Shown one piece after another: positions 25,350-34,300 of a DNA stretch of 64,000 nucleotides; positions within the stretch are counted from its first letter, which is position 1, and each line of letters starts with the position of its first letter. The DNA is taken from assembly GCF_017352095.1 (NCBI RefSeq), contig NZ_CP071463.1:3472001-3536000 (forward strand), in the 5' to 3' direction. The position numbers were made by a program, and so were the translations under genes. This DNA comes from Natrinema longum. GTDB lineage: Archaea; Halobacteriota; Halobacteria; Halobacteriales; Natrialbaceae. The notes below the pieces were generated by a model. That model had not been told where the DNA came from and did not search any database. It saw nothing but the letters and a program-made list of their open reading frames with translations.

Positions 25350-26119
25350 TAGTTGACACCTCCAGTGTCGGAATCCGTCTCGGAGTCGGGATCCGTCTCG
25401 GTTTCTAGCAGTTCTGCGGCCGAACTCGAGCCCGAGCCCGCGTTGGCGGCCGCTCGACTCGCGGTTTCGCCGACCAGGAGCTGGCGGACCGAACTCAGGA
25501 CGTCGAAATCGGCGAGGACGACGAGTCGGTCGCCGTCCTCGAGCGAGAGGTCCTCGGTCGGGATCTCGAGGGGGGTTTCCCCCTTGCCGAACGCGAGGAC
25601 GGTCGCGTCGGCTGGCAGATGCAGTTCACTGATCGTGTAGCCGTTGACGGGAGCATCGGCGGTGATCGTGAGTTCGACGACCTGCAGGTATGGGGCGATG
25701 TCGGCGATGGCACGGATCGTCCCGCCGAGCAAGGCGTTTTTCGCACCGATCGCGCCGAGACGTTCGGGGTAGATGATCTCGTCGACCTGATCGGCGTACT
25801 TGCGGTAGATTCCCTCGCGGTAGGCCTCGTCGATCCGCATGACCGTCCGACAGCCGTAGTGGTTGCCGATCATGCAGGCGGTGAAGTTGACGTTGAGATT
25901 ACCCGAGAGCGCGCCGATGGCGTCGGCCGCTTCGATGCCGGCCTCCTCGAGAACGTTCTCTCGGGAGCCATCGCCCTCGACGACAGCGAAGTCCTGCTCA
26001 CGAGCCCGTTTGAGCGTTGGCTCGTCGCGTTCGACGATCGTCACCTCGTGGTCCTCGTCACGCAAGACGCGTGCTGTGCGCAGCCCGACCCGTCCGGCCC
26101 CGATAATCACGAACCGCAT
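25349..26119 (-). CDS. trkA: TrkA family potassium-channel regulatory protein
   Basis: This 256-residue protein has an RCK-N Rossmann domain (MRFVIIGAGRVGLRTARVL, then VEGDGSRENVLEEAGIEAAD and MRIDE) and a C-terminal RCK-C/TrkA-C domain (about residues 135-220, TISELHLPADATVLAF, LEDGDRLVVLADFD), plus a Ser/Asp-rich tail. Such proteins bind NAD(H) or nucleotides and gate Trk/Ktr potassium uptake, central to osmotic balance in a salt-in halophile. No membrane TrkH subunit is adjacent. The gene sits between two lone Lrp ligand-binding-domain genes, one overlapping its stop, so the three probably act together. Confidence 0.9.
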   Translation of the reverse strand: MRFVIIGAGRVGLRTARVLRDEDHEVTIVERDEPTLKRAREQDFAVVEGDGSRENVLEEAGIEAADAIGALSGNLNVNFTACMIGNHYGCRTVMRIDEAYREGIYRKYADQVDEIIYPERLGAIGAKNALLGGTIRAIADIAPYLQVVELTITADAPVNGYTISELHLPADATVLAFGKGETPLEIPTEDLSLEDGDRLVVLADFDVLSSVRQLLVGETASRAAANAGSGSSSAAELLETETDPDSETDSDTGGVN

Positions 26120-26262
26120 GGTGGGTCGTATGCTCGCCCCGATGAATAAGGTTGCCCCCGATTACCATGGTACATGGTCAGACGCTGCCCCTCGAGGAGT
26201 GGTTCCCACCGAAACCGACGCTGCCGACCGCGTCGACGGTCCTGCTGGCTCGACGTCACGGG

Positions 26263-26493
26263 CTATCCCATCGCGATGTACGTCTTCGTGTCGGTGATAC
26301 CGCTGAGACCCTGTAGCTTCGAGGAGACGGTCTGGAGCACGTCGTAGACCTCCGGCGCGTCGACCTCCGCGATGATGTCGTAGTTGCCCGCGACGATGTG
26401 CGCGTCGCTGACCGACTCGAGGGCGGCGATCTCCGCGAGCAGCCCCTCGGACTTTCCGGCGGCCGTCTTGACCATGATGAAGGCGTGGACCAT
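26263..26493 (-). CDS. stand-alone Lrp/AsnC ligand-binding domain protein (paralogue)
   Basis: This 76-residue RAM-fold protein has no DNA-binding domain: MVHAFIMVKTAAGKSEGLL, VSDAHIVAGNYDIIAEVDAPEVYDVLQTV, ITDTKTYIAMG. It aligns over its whole length with the 25119-25349 product. GGCTTTAG about 30 bases before ATG 26493 supports this start rather than an upstream extension to 26595. It is followed by trkA after a 143-base gap on the same strand. Confidence 0.88.
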   Translation of the reverse strand: MVHAFIMVKTAAGKSEGLLAEIAALESVSDAHIVAGNYDIIAEVDAPEVYDVLQTVSSKLQGLSGITDTKTYIAMG

Positions 26494-26839
26494 CGGCGGT
26501 GTGGTACACTCTGTCACGACTAAAGCCTTTCTACGCTCCCTCGTGGTATCGTGTTCGACTTTCGTCGGTGCGAAACGTATCACCAAGGGAGTCATATAGA
26601 AGTAGCTGTGATAAGAGCCGTGAGAGGACTTCTATGACATCCTCGTCACTAGTAACTCGCTTGAAGCCGTCCGACCTGTCACGAATACCTGGGTCGATCG
26701 CGTCGATACCAGCCGACTCCCTCGGAAAAAGGTCGCCGCACTGCATCGCCTCGAAGACATCGCAGTAGGGGATGGTCACCGACCGACTTGCCGTCGTTCG
26801 ACAGTCCGAACGCCGATTCGAACCGTCGAACTCGCGCTC
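26494..26839. other. intergenic region between tmk and the Lrp-domain gene
   Basis: It holds the promoter of the downstream Lrp-domain gene. An 82-codon minus-strand frame (26531-26779, beginning MTIPYCDVFEAM) is open but has no recognisable family, and its ATG lacks a clear TATA element, so I do not call it. I see no RNA or repeat. Confidence 0.4.
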
Positions 26840-27442
26840 TCACCGTCCGTCCGGGACTGCTGTCGCCAGTGTGTCGGTCACGGCCTCGAGTACGTCCGGC
26901 GGTGACTGCGTCGCGTCGACGCGGACGAACCGATCAGGATCACGATCGATCAGCCGTTCGTAGTTGTCCTGGACCGACGCGAGGTAGTCGGCTCGCTCGA
27001 ACTTGTTCGTCGTCCCCGCGCGGGTCGCAGCGGTCTCGGGCTCGAGGTCGAGGTAGATCGTCAGGTCGGGCTGGATCGAGAACGGCCGGTGGACGTCGAC
27101 GACGTACTCGAGGGGGTCCGCGAGGTCGTGCCCGTCAGCCGCGGCGAGCGTCGCACCCTGGTAGGCAAACCGGGAGTCGGAGTAGCGATCGGAGATCACG
27201 AGGTCGTCGCGCTCGAGGGCCGGTTCGATCACCCGCGAGAGGTGATCGGCGTGGTCGGCGGTGTAGAGGAAGAGTTCCGCCAACGGGTCCGCGTCGTCGT
27301 CCTCGATCGAGCGATAGACGGCGTCGCCGTACCACGAATTCGTCGGTTCCCGCGTGAACGTGGCATCGGGATAGCGCTCGCGTAAGGCCTCCCAGATCGT
27401 CGTCTTGCCGCTGCCGTCCAGTCCCTCGAGCGTGACGAGCAT
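26840..27442 (-). CDS. tmk: thymidylate kinase
   Basis: This 200-residue enzyme phosphorylates dTMP to dTDP for DNA synthesis. Motifs are a P-loop at [11 protein letters not shown] (residues 5-15), the [12 protein letters not shown] substrate segment, and [12 protein letters not shown] near the lid. The N-terminus [10 protein letters not shown] is exactly where the family begins, which fixes the start. It is divergent from the reductase gene at 27538, with about 95 bases carrying both promoters. Confidence 0.94.
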   Translation of the reverse strand: MLVTLEGLDGSGKTTIWEALRERYPDATFTREPTNSWYGDAVYRSIEDDDADPLAELFLYTADHADHLSRVIEPALERDDLVISDRYSDSRFAYQGATLAAADGHDLADPLEYVVDVHRPFSIQPDLTIYLDLEPETAATRAGTTNKFERADYLASVQDNYERLIDRDPDRFVRVDATQSPPDVLEAVTDTLATAVPDGR

Positions 27443-27537
27443 GGTCGTCCCTCGTCGTGACGGCTACTACAATGTGTCGAGAGAGCCTTACAACGTAGCC
27501 GCCCATCTATTTATCGCTGCGAGATCACGTTCCGAAT

Positions 27538-28467
27538 ATGAACGTCCTCGTCGCTGGCGGAACCGGTTTCATCGGTACGAATCTGTGTGCGGAACTGGTC
27601 GAGCGCGGCCACCAGGTGACGGCACTGTCCCGCTCTCCCGCCGACGGGAGGCTGCCCGACGGCGTCGAGTCGGCCATCGGGGACGTCAGCGCCTACGATT
27701 CGATCGCCGGAATCGTCGGGGACCACGACGCCGTCGTGAACCTCGTCTCGCTCTCGCCGCTCTATCGGCCACCCAGCGGGACGAGCCACGAAGAAGTCCA
27801 CCTCGGCGGGACCGAGAACCTCGTCCGCGCCGCCGAGGACGGTGACGTCTCCCGGTTCCTCCAGCTGAGCGCGCTCGGAGCCGATCCGAACGGGACCACC
27901 GCCTACGTTCGCGCCAAGGGCACGGCGGAGGCGGTCGTCAGGGACTCGTCCCTGGAGTGGACGATCGTCCGTCCGTCGGTCGTCTTCGGCGACGGCGGCG
28001 AGTTCGTCGAGTTCACGAAGACGTTGACGACGCCGTACCTGACTGGATTGCCTGGGGGCGGCAAGACGCGTTTTCAACCGATCTGGGTCGGCGACCTCGT
28101 CCCGATGCTCGCGGAGGCCCTCGAGGACGAAACGCACGTTGGCGAAACGTACGAGATCGGTGGGCCACAGGTCACCACGCTCGCGGACGTCACGGAATTG
28201 GTCTACGCGGCCGAGGGGAAAGATGTCACGATCGTTTCGATTCCGATGGGAGTGACGAAACTCGGCCTCTCGACGGTCGGCTCGCTGCCGTTCGTCCCCT
28301 TTGGCCCCGACCAGGCTCGTTCCCTCGAGTTCGACAACACCGTCGCCGACAACGACGTGACGGCGTTTGGCCGCGATCAGGACGAACTGACGACGCTCGG
28401 TTCGTATCTCGGCCGTGGGGGACGCGGGTCCAGCGAGACAGCGGCAGAGACGGCCGGAGATCGGTGA
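27538..28467 (+). CDS. NAD(P)-binding reductase, complex I NDUFA9-like
   Basis: This 309-residue extended/atypical short-chain dehydrogenase has the nucleotide-binding motif VAGGTGFIGTNL at residues 5-16. It also shows LQLSALGADPNGTTAYVRAKGTAE, the NDUFA9 subgroup pattern in which SxLGA and YxxxK-like residues are modified, and WTIVRPSVVFGDG. Haloarchaeal homologues are annotated as complex I NDUFA9-family or NAD-dependent epimerases; the substrate is unknown. A Ser/Gly/Ala-rich tail ends the protein. TTTATC upstream at about 27509 supports the start. Confidence 0.85.
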   Translation: MNVLVAGGTGFIGTNLCAELVERGHQVTALSRSPADGRLPDGVESAIGDVSAYDSIAGIVGDHDAVVNLVSLSPLYRPPSGTSHEEVHLGGTENLVRAAEDGDVSRFLQLSALGADPNGTTAYVRAKGTAEAVVRDSSLEWTIVRPSVVFGDGGEFVEFTKTLTTPYLTGLPGGGKTRFQPIWVGDLVPMLAEALEDETHVGETYEIGGPQVTTLADVTELVYAAEGKDVTIVSIPMGVTKLGLSTVGSLPFVPFGPDQARSLEFDNTVADNDVTAFGRDQDELTTLGSYLGRGGRGSSETAAETAGDR

Positions 28468-28544
28468 GACAAGCTCGTATCTGGTCCCGACTGATTAAAC
28501 ATAATAAGCGTGCCAGGGAAATTATATTGTCGGGTGTTTTTGAA

Positions 28545-28572
28545 AGGGGGAATATCCACTCAAAATCCCCCT
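28545..28572. promoter_or_regulatory. inverted repeat between reductase and cetZ genes
   Basis: AGGGGGA (28545-28551) and TCCCCCT (28566-28572) form a perfect 7-bp inverted repeat with a 14-base spacer in an otherwise AT-rich gap. It lies about 60 bases upstream of the cetZ TATA box and 80 bases after the reductase stop. It could be an operator for cetZ or a hairpin ending the upstream transcript. Confidence 0.3.
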
Positions 28573-28630
28573 CAGTTGCGCTATCAGGCGTGATATTCAA
28601 TTATTCGAGAAATTCAGATTAGCACAAGAC

Positions 28631-28636
28631 TTATAT
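28631..28636 (+). promoter_or_regulatory. TATA box of cetZ
   Basis: TTATAT at 28631-28636 predicts a transcript start near 28658 and a leader of about 24 bases before ATG 28682. The leader contains CGGAG at 28662-28666, a weak ribosome-site match. Confidence 0.45.
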
Positions 28637-28681
28637 CCTGTATTGTTCTGTTTCCAAGCCAACGGAGCCCCCAGATAAACA

Positions 28682-29863
28682 ATGAAGCTGGCGATGATCG
28701 GATTCGGACAGGCCGGTGGCAAAATCGTCGATCGGTTCCTCGATTACGACGATCGGACGAACAGCGGGATCGTCCGGGCAGCGATCGCTGTCAACTCCGC
28801 GAAAGCGGATCTCATCGGTCTCGACAACATTCCAGAGGAGAATCGGGTACTCATCGGCCAGGCCCGCGTCAAGGGCCATGGTGTCGGTGCTGACAACGAA
28901 CTCGGGGCGGAAATCGCCGAGGAGGACATCGACGAGGTACAGAACGCCATCGACCAGATCCCGACCCACGAGGTCGACGCGTTCCTGATCGTCGCCGGCA
29001 TGGGCGGTGGCACCGGGTCCGGTGGCTCGCCGGTCCTCGCGAAACATCTGAAACGGATCTATACGATCCCCGTCTACGGACTCGGCGTCCTGCCGGGGAC
29101 GGACGAAGGCGGAATCTACACGCTCAACGCGGCGCGATCCTTCCAGACGTTCGTCCGCGAGGTCGACAACCTGCTCGTCTTCGACAACGACTCCTGGCGA
29201 CAGACCGGCGAGTCCGTCGAGGGCGGCTACGACCAGATCAACGAGGAGATCGTCCGCCGCTTTGGCATTCTCTTCGGCGCTGGTGAGGTCGGTGACGGTC
29301 AGGAGGTCGCCGAAAGCGTCGTCGACTCCTCCGAGATCATCAATACGCTTTCCGGCGGTGGTGTCTCCACTGTCGGCTACGCATCGGAGGAAGTCGAGTT
29401 GGAGTCCGGCGGCGGGCTACTCTCCCGGTTTACCGGCGAAGGCGGCGGCTCCGACGACGACCTCGACGCCGCGAACACGACCAACCGCATCACGAGCCTC
29501 GTCCGCAAAGCCGCGCTCGGTCGGCTGACGCTTCCCTGCGAGATCGAAGGCACCGAACGCGCCTTGCTCGTCCTCTCCGGTCCCTCGGAGTATCTCAACC
29601 GGAAAGGGATCGAACGCGGCCGGAAGTGGCTCGAGGAGGAAACGGGCAGCATGGAAGTTCGCGGTGGCGACTTCCCGCGCCAGGAGCCCGAGGTGGCTGC
29701 AGCGATCTTGCTGTCGGGCGTGACGAACGTGCCACGAATCAAGCGCCTCCAGCAGGTCGCTATCGAAGCCCAGGACAACATCGACGACATCCAGCGGGAG
29801 AGCGAGGAGAACCTCGAGGAACTCGTCGAGGACGACGAAGACGAACTCGAGCCGCTGTTCTAA
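28682..29863 (+). CDS. cetZ: CetZ tubulin-like cytoskeletal GTPase
   Basis: This 393-residue protein of the FtsZ/tubulin superfamily falls in the CetZ branch. Its N-terminus MKLAMIGFGQAGGKIVDRFL, the tubulin signature GMGGGTGSGG (about residues 103-112), the RVKGHGVGADNELG loop and the Asp/Glu-rich tail closely resemble CetZ1 of Haloferax volcanii as I remember it. CetZ1 controls motile rod-cell development and shape rather than division. The GTP-binding residues are intact. It stands alone with its own promoter. Another cell-shape locus (rdfA-sph) lies at 43.4-46 kb. Confidence 0.93.
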   Translation: MKLAMIGFGQAGGKIVDRFLDYDDRTNSGIVRAAIAVNSAKADLIGLDNIPEENRVLIGQARVKGHGVGADNELGAEIAEEDIDEVQNAIDQIPTHEVDAFLIVAGMGGGTGSGGSPVLAKHLKRIYTIPVYGLGVLPGTDEGGIYTLNAARSFQTFVREVDNLLVFDNDSWRQTGESVEGGYDQINEEIVRRFGILFGAGEVGDGQEVAESVVDSSEIINTLSGGGVSTVGYASEEVELESGGGLLSRFTGEGGGSDDDLDAANTTNRITSLVRKAALGRLTLPCEIEGTERALLVLSGPSEYLNRKGIERGRKWLEEETGSMEVRGGDFPRQEPEVAAAILLSGVTNVPRIKRLQQVAIEAQDNIDDIQRESEENLEELVEDDEDELEPLF

Positions 29864-30043
29864 CCTCCCGTTCGCTCGAATTCGACGCGATAGTAGCCGT
29901 CGAGACTCCGTTCTAACAGGTGGAGCCGAACTGCCAGTAGCGCGGTCGCAGACGACCGGTTCGCGAGCGGGTGGTCACCGACGGTCGACGGTACCACTCC
30001 GACGTACTTTTGAGCGCGCCCGGACTACCGCAACCAGATTCAG

Positions 30044-30736
30044 ATGCGCGTCGTGGTCCCGTTCGCTGCCGAGACGCCGAAGACCCGTCTCGAGTCGGTA
30101 CTCACGTCGGCCGAGCGCTCCGCCGTCGCCCGCGCCATGCTCGCGGACGTTCTCTGTGCGGTCGTCGGGGCGGGCCACGAGCCGATGGTGGTCTCGACTG
30201 CCCCCCTCGACCTCGAGACCCTCGAGCTTCCGGGCGAGGTTCTCGCGTCGGCATCGGTCACGCTGGACGAGCGGTCGCTGACGGACGCGGTCAACGCGCG
30301 ACTGCCGGGTGGCGAGGGGGAGACCGCGACCGATGGCATCGACCCCGTCGCCGTCGTCATGGCCGATCTCGCGCTGGCGACCCCTGACGCGCTCGAGGCG
30401 TTGCTGGCGACGTCGGCCGACGTCGCGATCGCGCCGGGACGGGGCGGCGGGACGAACGCGCTCGTCGTCCGCCACCCCGGTTTTGCCGTCGATTACCACG
30501 GGACCTCCTATCTGGACCACCGCGAGATCGCTCGGGAGGTCGGTGCGACGCTCGAGACCGTCGACTCGTTCCGACTGGCGACCGACATCGACGAACCGGC
30601 GGATCTGGTCGAAGTGCTCGTCCACGGTCGCGAGGGTGCTCGTGCTCCGACCTGTCTCCGGGAGTTCGGGTTCGAAATCGACGATAGAGATGGACGGGTC
30701 GACGTCGGTCGCGACGGGGACCACGGAGCGGAGTGA
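30044..30736 (+). CDS. cofC: 2-phospho-L-lactate guanylyltransferase
   Basis: This 230-residue nucleotidyltransferase-fold enzyme of coenzyme F420 synthesis activates 2-phospholactate (or phosphoenolpyruvate) with GTP. Its N-terminus MRVVVPFAAETPKTRLESVL and the VAVVMADLALATPDALEALL segment, which contains the conserved acidic metal ligand, match CofC. GRGGGTNALVVRHPGFAVDY is the other diagnostic block. cofG follows after 69 bases on the same strand, so the pair is one F420 unit. GTACTTTTG at about 30005-30013 is the likely TATA region. Confidence 0.92.
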   Translation: MRVVVPFAAETPKTRLESVLTSAERSAVARAMLADVLCAVVGAGHEPMVVSTAPLDLETLELPGEVLASASVTLDERSLTDAVNARLPGGEGETATDGIDPVAVVMADLALATPDALEALLATSADVAIAPGRGGGTNALVVRHPGFAVDYHGTSYLDHREIAREVGATLETVDSFRLATDIDEPADLVEVLVHGREGARAPTCLREFGFEIDDRDGRVDVGRDGDHGAE

Positions 30737-30805
30737 CCCGATAGCGACCGGTCGGACCGCCGTGAAGTGAAGCCCTTATGTGCCGAGCGACGGCATTCAG
30801 AGGTA

Positions 30806-31972
30806 ATGTTTCCCGGGGCGAGCGAGTACGGTGTCGACATCGCCGTCGACGATGGAGCCGTCGACGAGCTCTTGCAGGTCAGCCCGAACGACGTCGAGTC
30901 GCCGTCGGCGTTGACGTTCTCACGGAACGTCTTCGTTCCGCTCACCACGGCCTGTCGGTACACCTGTACCTACTGTACGTACTTCGACCCGCCGGGAGAT
31001 GCCTCCCTCCTCTCGCTCGAGGAGGTCCGCGAGATCTGCCGGCGCGGGGCCGACGCGGGCTGTACGGAGGCGTTGTTCACCTTCGGCGACGATCCGGACG
31101 ACCGCTACACCGAGATCCACGACCAGCTCGCGGCGTGGGGCTACGACTCGATTCACAGCTACCTGCGCGCGGCCTGCGAGGTCGCGCTCGAGGAGGGGCT
31201 GCTCCCCCATGCGAACCCGGGCGACCAGACCCGCGAGCAGATGGCGACCGTCGCGGATGTCAACGCCAGCATGGGCGTGATGCTCGAGACGACCGCCGAA
31301 GTCGGGGCCCACGCCGGGCCGCGGCGCAAGGTGCCAGGACAGCGACTGCGGACCCTGAAAAACGCGGGCGAACTCGACGTGGCCTTTACCACGGGGATCC
31401 TCGTCGGCATCGGCGAGGACTGGCGCGATCGCGCGGAAAGCCTGCTGGCGATCCGCGAACTCCACGAGCGCTACGACCACATCCAGGAGGTGATCGTCCA
31501 GCCGGTCGTCGACAACGAGCGCTGGTCGGAGGGCTCGCCCGATCTCGCGACGATGCGGCAGGTGACCGCGATGGCCCGGGTGGCTCTCCCCGAAGAGGTG
31601 TCGGTGCAGGTCCCGCCGAACCTCGCCCCCGCGACGGAGTTGATCGACTGCGGCGTCGACGATCTGGGCGGCGTCTCGCCGGTCACCGACGACCACATCA
31701 ACCCCGAGTACGAGTGGCCCGCGCTGCGCGAACTCGAGGAGATCGCCGCCTCCGCGGAGTTACCGCTCGGAGAGCGGCTCCCCGTCTACGAACGGTTCCT
31801 GTCGCCCGACCTGCGAACGGACGGGTTCGACGGGAGGGTCGCCGACGGTGCGGACGGCGGCGATCGCGAGTGGATCTCGGCGACGATCCGGGACGCGCTC
31901 TCGGCGGACGACCCGGCGGGCGAGCGCTATCGGTCGGTACTTGGGCGCGAGACGGCGACCGGGTCGCGGTGA
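30806..31972 (+). CDS. cofG: FO synthase subunit CofG (radical SAM)
   Basis: This 388-residue protein has the radical-SAM cluster motif CRYTCTYC (Cys50, Cys54, Cys57). With CofH and tyrosine it makes 7,8-didemethyl-8-hydroxy-5-deazariboflavin (FO), the chromophore of F420. Other CofG blocks are ALFTFGDDPDDR, GVMLETTAEVG and GDDHINPEYEW-like SPVTDDHINPEYEWP. I chose ATG 30806 over an in-frame GTG at 30767 because CTTATG centred at 30776 predicts a transcript start close to 30806. It follows cofC. The cofH partner is about 3 kb away on the opposite strand. Confidence 0.93.
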   Translation: MFPGASEYGVDIAVDDGAVDELLQVSPNDVESPSALTFSRNVFVPLTTACRYTCTYCTYFDPPGDASLLSLEEVREICRRGADAGCTEALFTFGDDPDDRYTEIHDQLAAWGYDSIHSYLRAACEVALEEGLLPHANPGDQTREQMATVADVNASMGVMLETTAEVGAHAGPRRKVPGQRLRTLKNAGELDVAFTTGILVGIGEDWRDRAESLLAIRELHERYDHIQEVIVQPVVDNERWSEGSPDLATMRQVTAMARVALPEEVSVQVPPNLAPATELIDCGVDDLGGVSPVTDDHINPEYEWPALRELEEIAASAELPLGERLPVYERFLSPDLRTDGFDGRVADGADGGDREWISATIRDALSADDPAGERYRSVLGRETATGSR

Positions 31973-32140
31973 CGTCGTCCGACGATTCCTCCCGGTCCTC
32001 GGGACGGGCTTCATCGCGTTGGGCGGCGCGTTCGCACGCAAAGCGCTGATCGCCGACGCGGTCGCTGGGGTGTCACTCCTGCAGAACTCCGATTTCGACG
32101 AGGGCGCTCCCGTGACCGCCGAAAATCGTGCTCCCGACGG

Positions 32141-32596
32141 TTATTGGAAGAAGTCCTCGTGGACGGAGAGGCCCTCGCTCTCGAGGATCGGTCCCGTCAC
32201 AGTCGTCGACCCGCCGGCTCGATCGACCACTTCCTCACAGGGGATCTCGATCACGCCGTCCTCGCGCAGTTTCGCGAGCGACTCGACGGGCACACTGTAG
32301 ACGACGCGGCCGAGTCCCGCGTAGCCGATCGCGCTCGCACACATCGGACACGGCTCGGTGCTGGTGTACATCGTACACGACTCGCGTTCGGCCGGCTCGA
32401 GTTCGCTCGCGGCCCATCGGGCCAGTTTGAACTCCGGATGCGCGGCGATGTCGTCGTCGGTCAGCGTGGTGTTTTCCGCGGTCCGGACGACCGCGTCGTC
32501 GACGACGAGTAGGGAGCCGAACGGCGTGTTGCCGTGGTCGACCGCCGATTCCGCGAGGTCGATCGCCTGCCGCACGTAGGACTCGTCGGTGGCCAT
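32141..32596 (-). CDS. nucleoside/base deaminase (CDA fold)
   Basis: This 151-residue zinc deaminase has the catalytic HPEF (His-x-Glu) in IAAHPEFKLARWA and the zinc ligands PCPMCA. That arrangement is typical of guanine deaminases and related nucleoside deaminases, and of TadA-like proteins. N-terminal YVRQAIDLAESAVDHGNTPFGSLLV is the family start. Replacement of HAE by HPE is common in the guanine deaminase subgroup. The actual substrate (guanine, cytosine or other) cannot be assigned. It sits between cofG and an SDR gene, about 45 bases downstream of the latter on the same strand. Confidence 0.85.
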   Translation of the reverse strand: MATDESYVRQAIDLAESAVDHGNTPFGSLLVVDDAVVRTAENTTLTDDDIAAHPEFKLARWAASELEPAERESCTMYTSTEPCPMCASAIGYAGLGRVVYSVPVESLAKLREDGVIEIPCEEVVDRAGGSTTVTGPILESEGLSVHEDFFQ

Positions 32597-32641
32597 AGCG
32601 GCCGTTCGGTCGCCGGTCCCGAAACGCTTCCCCTCGAGGAA

Positions 32642-33400
32642 CTACGTACAGGAGAAGCCGCCGTCGACGACGAGCGCCTGACCGGTGATCCAGTCGGCTT
32701 CGTCGCTGGCTAGGAACAGCATCGCGTTGGCGATGTCTGCGGGCTCTCCGAGTCGTTTGAGCGGGTAGTGACGCGCCATCTCCTCTTTGGTCGCTTCCCA
32801 CTCTTCGGTGGTCTGTCCCTTCCGGGGCATCGGCGTGTCGGTCACCCCCGGACAGACCGCGTTCGCCCGGACGCCGGCGGGGCCGACTTCCGCGGCGACC
32901 GTTCGCGTGAAATTGACGACCGCACCTTTCGACAGCGAGTAGGCTCCGAGTTCCGGCGCGCCGATGACGCCGGCCAGCGACGCGGTGTTGACGATCGCAC
33001 CCGACCCTTGCTCCTTGAAGTGGGGGATCACCGCGTGACAGCCGTTCCAGACGCCCTTGACGTTCACGTCGATGACGCGGTCGCGTTCGCCCTCGTCGAT
33101 CTCCTCGATCCGCATCCGATCGTGGCTGACACCCGCGTTATTGACCATGACGTCGAGGCCGAACGCCGAGACCGCCTCGTCGACGGCCGCGTGGACCGCA
33201 TCGGAATCCCGGACGTCTAACTCGAGTGCCGTTCCGTCCTGGCCCGCGTCCTCGACGCGATCGATCGTCTCCTCGGCACCCTCGAGATCGATGTCGGCCG
33301 CGACGATCGTCGCCCCCTCCCGGGCGAACCGTTCGGCTGCTTCCCGGCCGAGGCCGGAGCCCGCTCCCGTGATAAATGCTGTCTTGCCTTCGAGTCGCAT
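32642..33400 (-). CDS. SDR family oxidoreductase
   Basis: This 252-residue classical short-chain dehydrogenase has the cofactor motif TGAGSGLG (about residues 11-18), NNAG in MVNNAGVSHDR, catalytic Ser in NTASLAG, and YSLSK as the YxxxK pair. An Asp after the second strand (VVAADIDLEGA) indicates NAD(H) preference. It resembles 3-oxoacyl-ACP or 3-hydroxybutyrate-type reductases, but the substrate is not determined. ATG 33400 is 25 bases after a clear TATATA, which fixes a leaderless start and rules out the GTG six bases upstream. Confidence 0.9.
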   Translation of the reverse strand: MRLEGKTAFITGAGSGLGREAAERFAREGATIVAADIDLEGAEETIDRVEDAGQDGTALELDVRDSDAVHAAVDEAVSAFGLDVMVNNAGVSHDRMRIEEIDEGERDRVIDVNVKGVWNGCHAVIPHFKEQGSGAIVNTASLAGVIGAPELGAYSLSKGAVVNFTRTVAAEVGPAGVRANAVCPGVTDTPMPRKGQTTEEWEATKEEMARHYPLKRLGEPADIANAMLFLASDEADWITGQALVVDGGFSCT

Positions 33401-33421
33401 ACCCACACGTTATCAAGGTAC

Positions 33422-33427
33422 TATATA
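33422..33427 (-). promoter_or_regulatory. TATA box of SDR gene
   Basis: TATATA on the minus strand is centred about 25 bases before ATG 33400, a standard leaderless promoter. Confidence 0.6.
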
Positions 33428-33505
33428 ACGATTGTCACACCGAATCGAGAGAGACGACCCGACGGGTCGGACAGCGTTATCTCCCTCCGCCGACGGCCGT
33501 TCTGT

Positions 33506-34147
33506 ATGCACGTCGATCTCACCTGGCCGATCGAGACGGGAATGCAGACCTACCCCGGCGATCCCGCGGTCGCCGTCCGCCCCCACACAACCCACGAGGA
33601 CGACGGCGCTCGCGTCGCTGCCCTCGAGTGTGGCAGCCACACCGGCACCCACGTCGACGCGCCGGCACACACCGAAGCAGACGGCCAAACGCTCGAGTCG
33701 TACCCGCTCGAGCGCTTCGTTTTCGACGCGGTTCGGATCGATTGCCGCGATCTCGGGGCCCGCGAGCCGATTCCGGCAGACCGTATTCCGGGCGTCGACG
33801 CCGATCTCGTGGCCTGCTGGACGGGCTGGGACGCCCACTGGGGGACCGATCGGTACCTCGATCACCCCTATCTTTCGCCGGCCGCGGCCAAAACGTGCGT
33901 CGAACGGGGCTACGACGTGGCCGTGGACGCGCTCAACCCCGATCCTACGCCGACGGACGACGCCACTGAGGACGAACCCGAGGGGTTCCAGGTCCACCAC
34001 GCGCTGCTCGGGAACGATCTGCTGATCCTCGAGAACCTGACGAACCTCGAGTCGGTCGGGGATCGGTTCGAACTCCGTGCCTACCCGATGGCCCTCGCGA
34101 GCGACGGCGCGCCGGTGCGGGCCGTCGGCGTCGAGCGTATGGAATAG
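33506..34147 (+). CDS. cyclase family protein (kynurenine formamidase-like)
   Basis: This 213-residue metal-dependent hydrolase has the family's defining motif HTGTHVDAPAH (about residues 45-55). Its N-terminal strands HVDLTWPIETGMQTYPGDPA match the start of kynurenine formamidase and isatin hydrolase relatives. Mn2+ or Zn2+ is expected at the His/Asp cluster. The substrate is unknown, since haloarchaea generally lack a full kynurenine pathway. It is divergent from the SDR gene, with about 105 bases between. Confidence 0.87.
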   Translation: MHVDLTWPIETGMQTYPGDPAVAVRPHTTHEDDGARVAALECGSHTGTHVDAPAHTEADGQTLESYPLERFVFDAVRIDCRDLGAREPIPADRIPGVDADLVACWTGWDAHWGTDRYLDHPYLSPAAAKTCVERGYDVAVDALNPDPTPTDDATEDEPEGFQVHHALLGNDLLILENLTNLESVGDRFELRAYPMALASDGAPVRAVGVERME

Positions 34148-34300
34148 TAGTGCCACCCTGCCGCGCCGTTCGCGGCGACGGTGCGGTGACGATGCGGCGA
34201 CGGATCGACCGCCGATGTCGAGATAGACCCCGGAAAGCGTTCGGTTCGACGCTGAACCGCCGCTCGTTGTTCGTGTAGCAGTGCCGGTCGAAATCCGCGG

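Noticed and set aside
26531-26779. 82-codon minus-strand frame beginning MTIPYCDVFEAM
   Set aside because: No recognisable family, no clear TATA element before the ATG, and it lies in the promoter region of a real gene.
31973-32140. Protein-like plus-strand stretch (FLPVLGTGFIALGGAFARKA) after cofG
   Set aside because: No start codon in frame, and it continues as antisense of the deaminase gene; probably chance.
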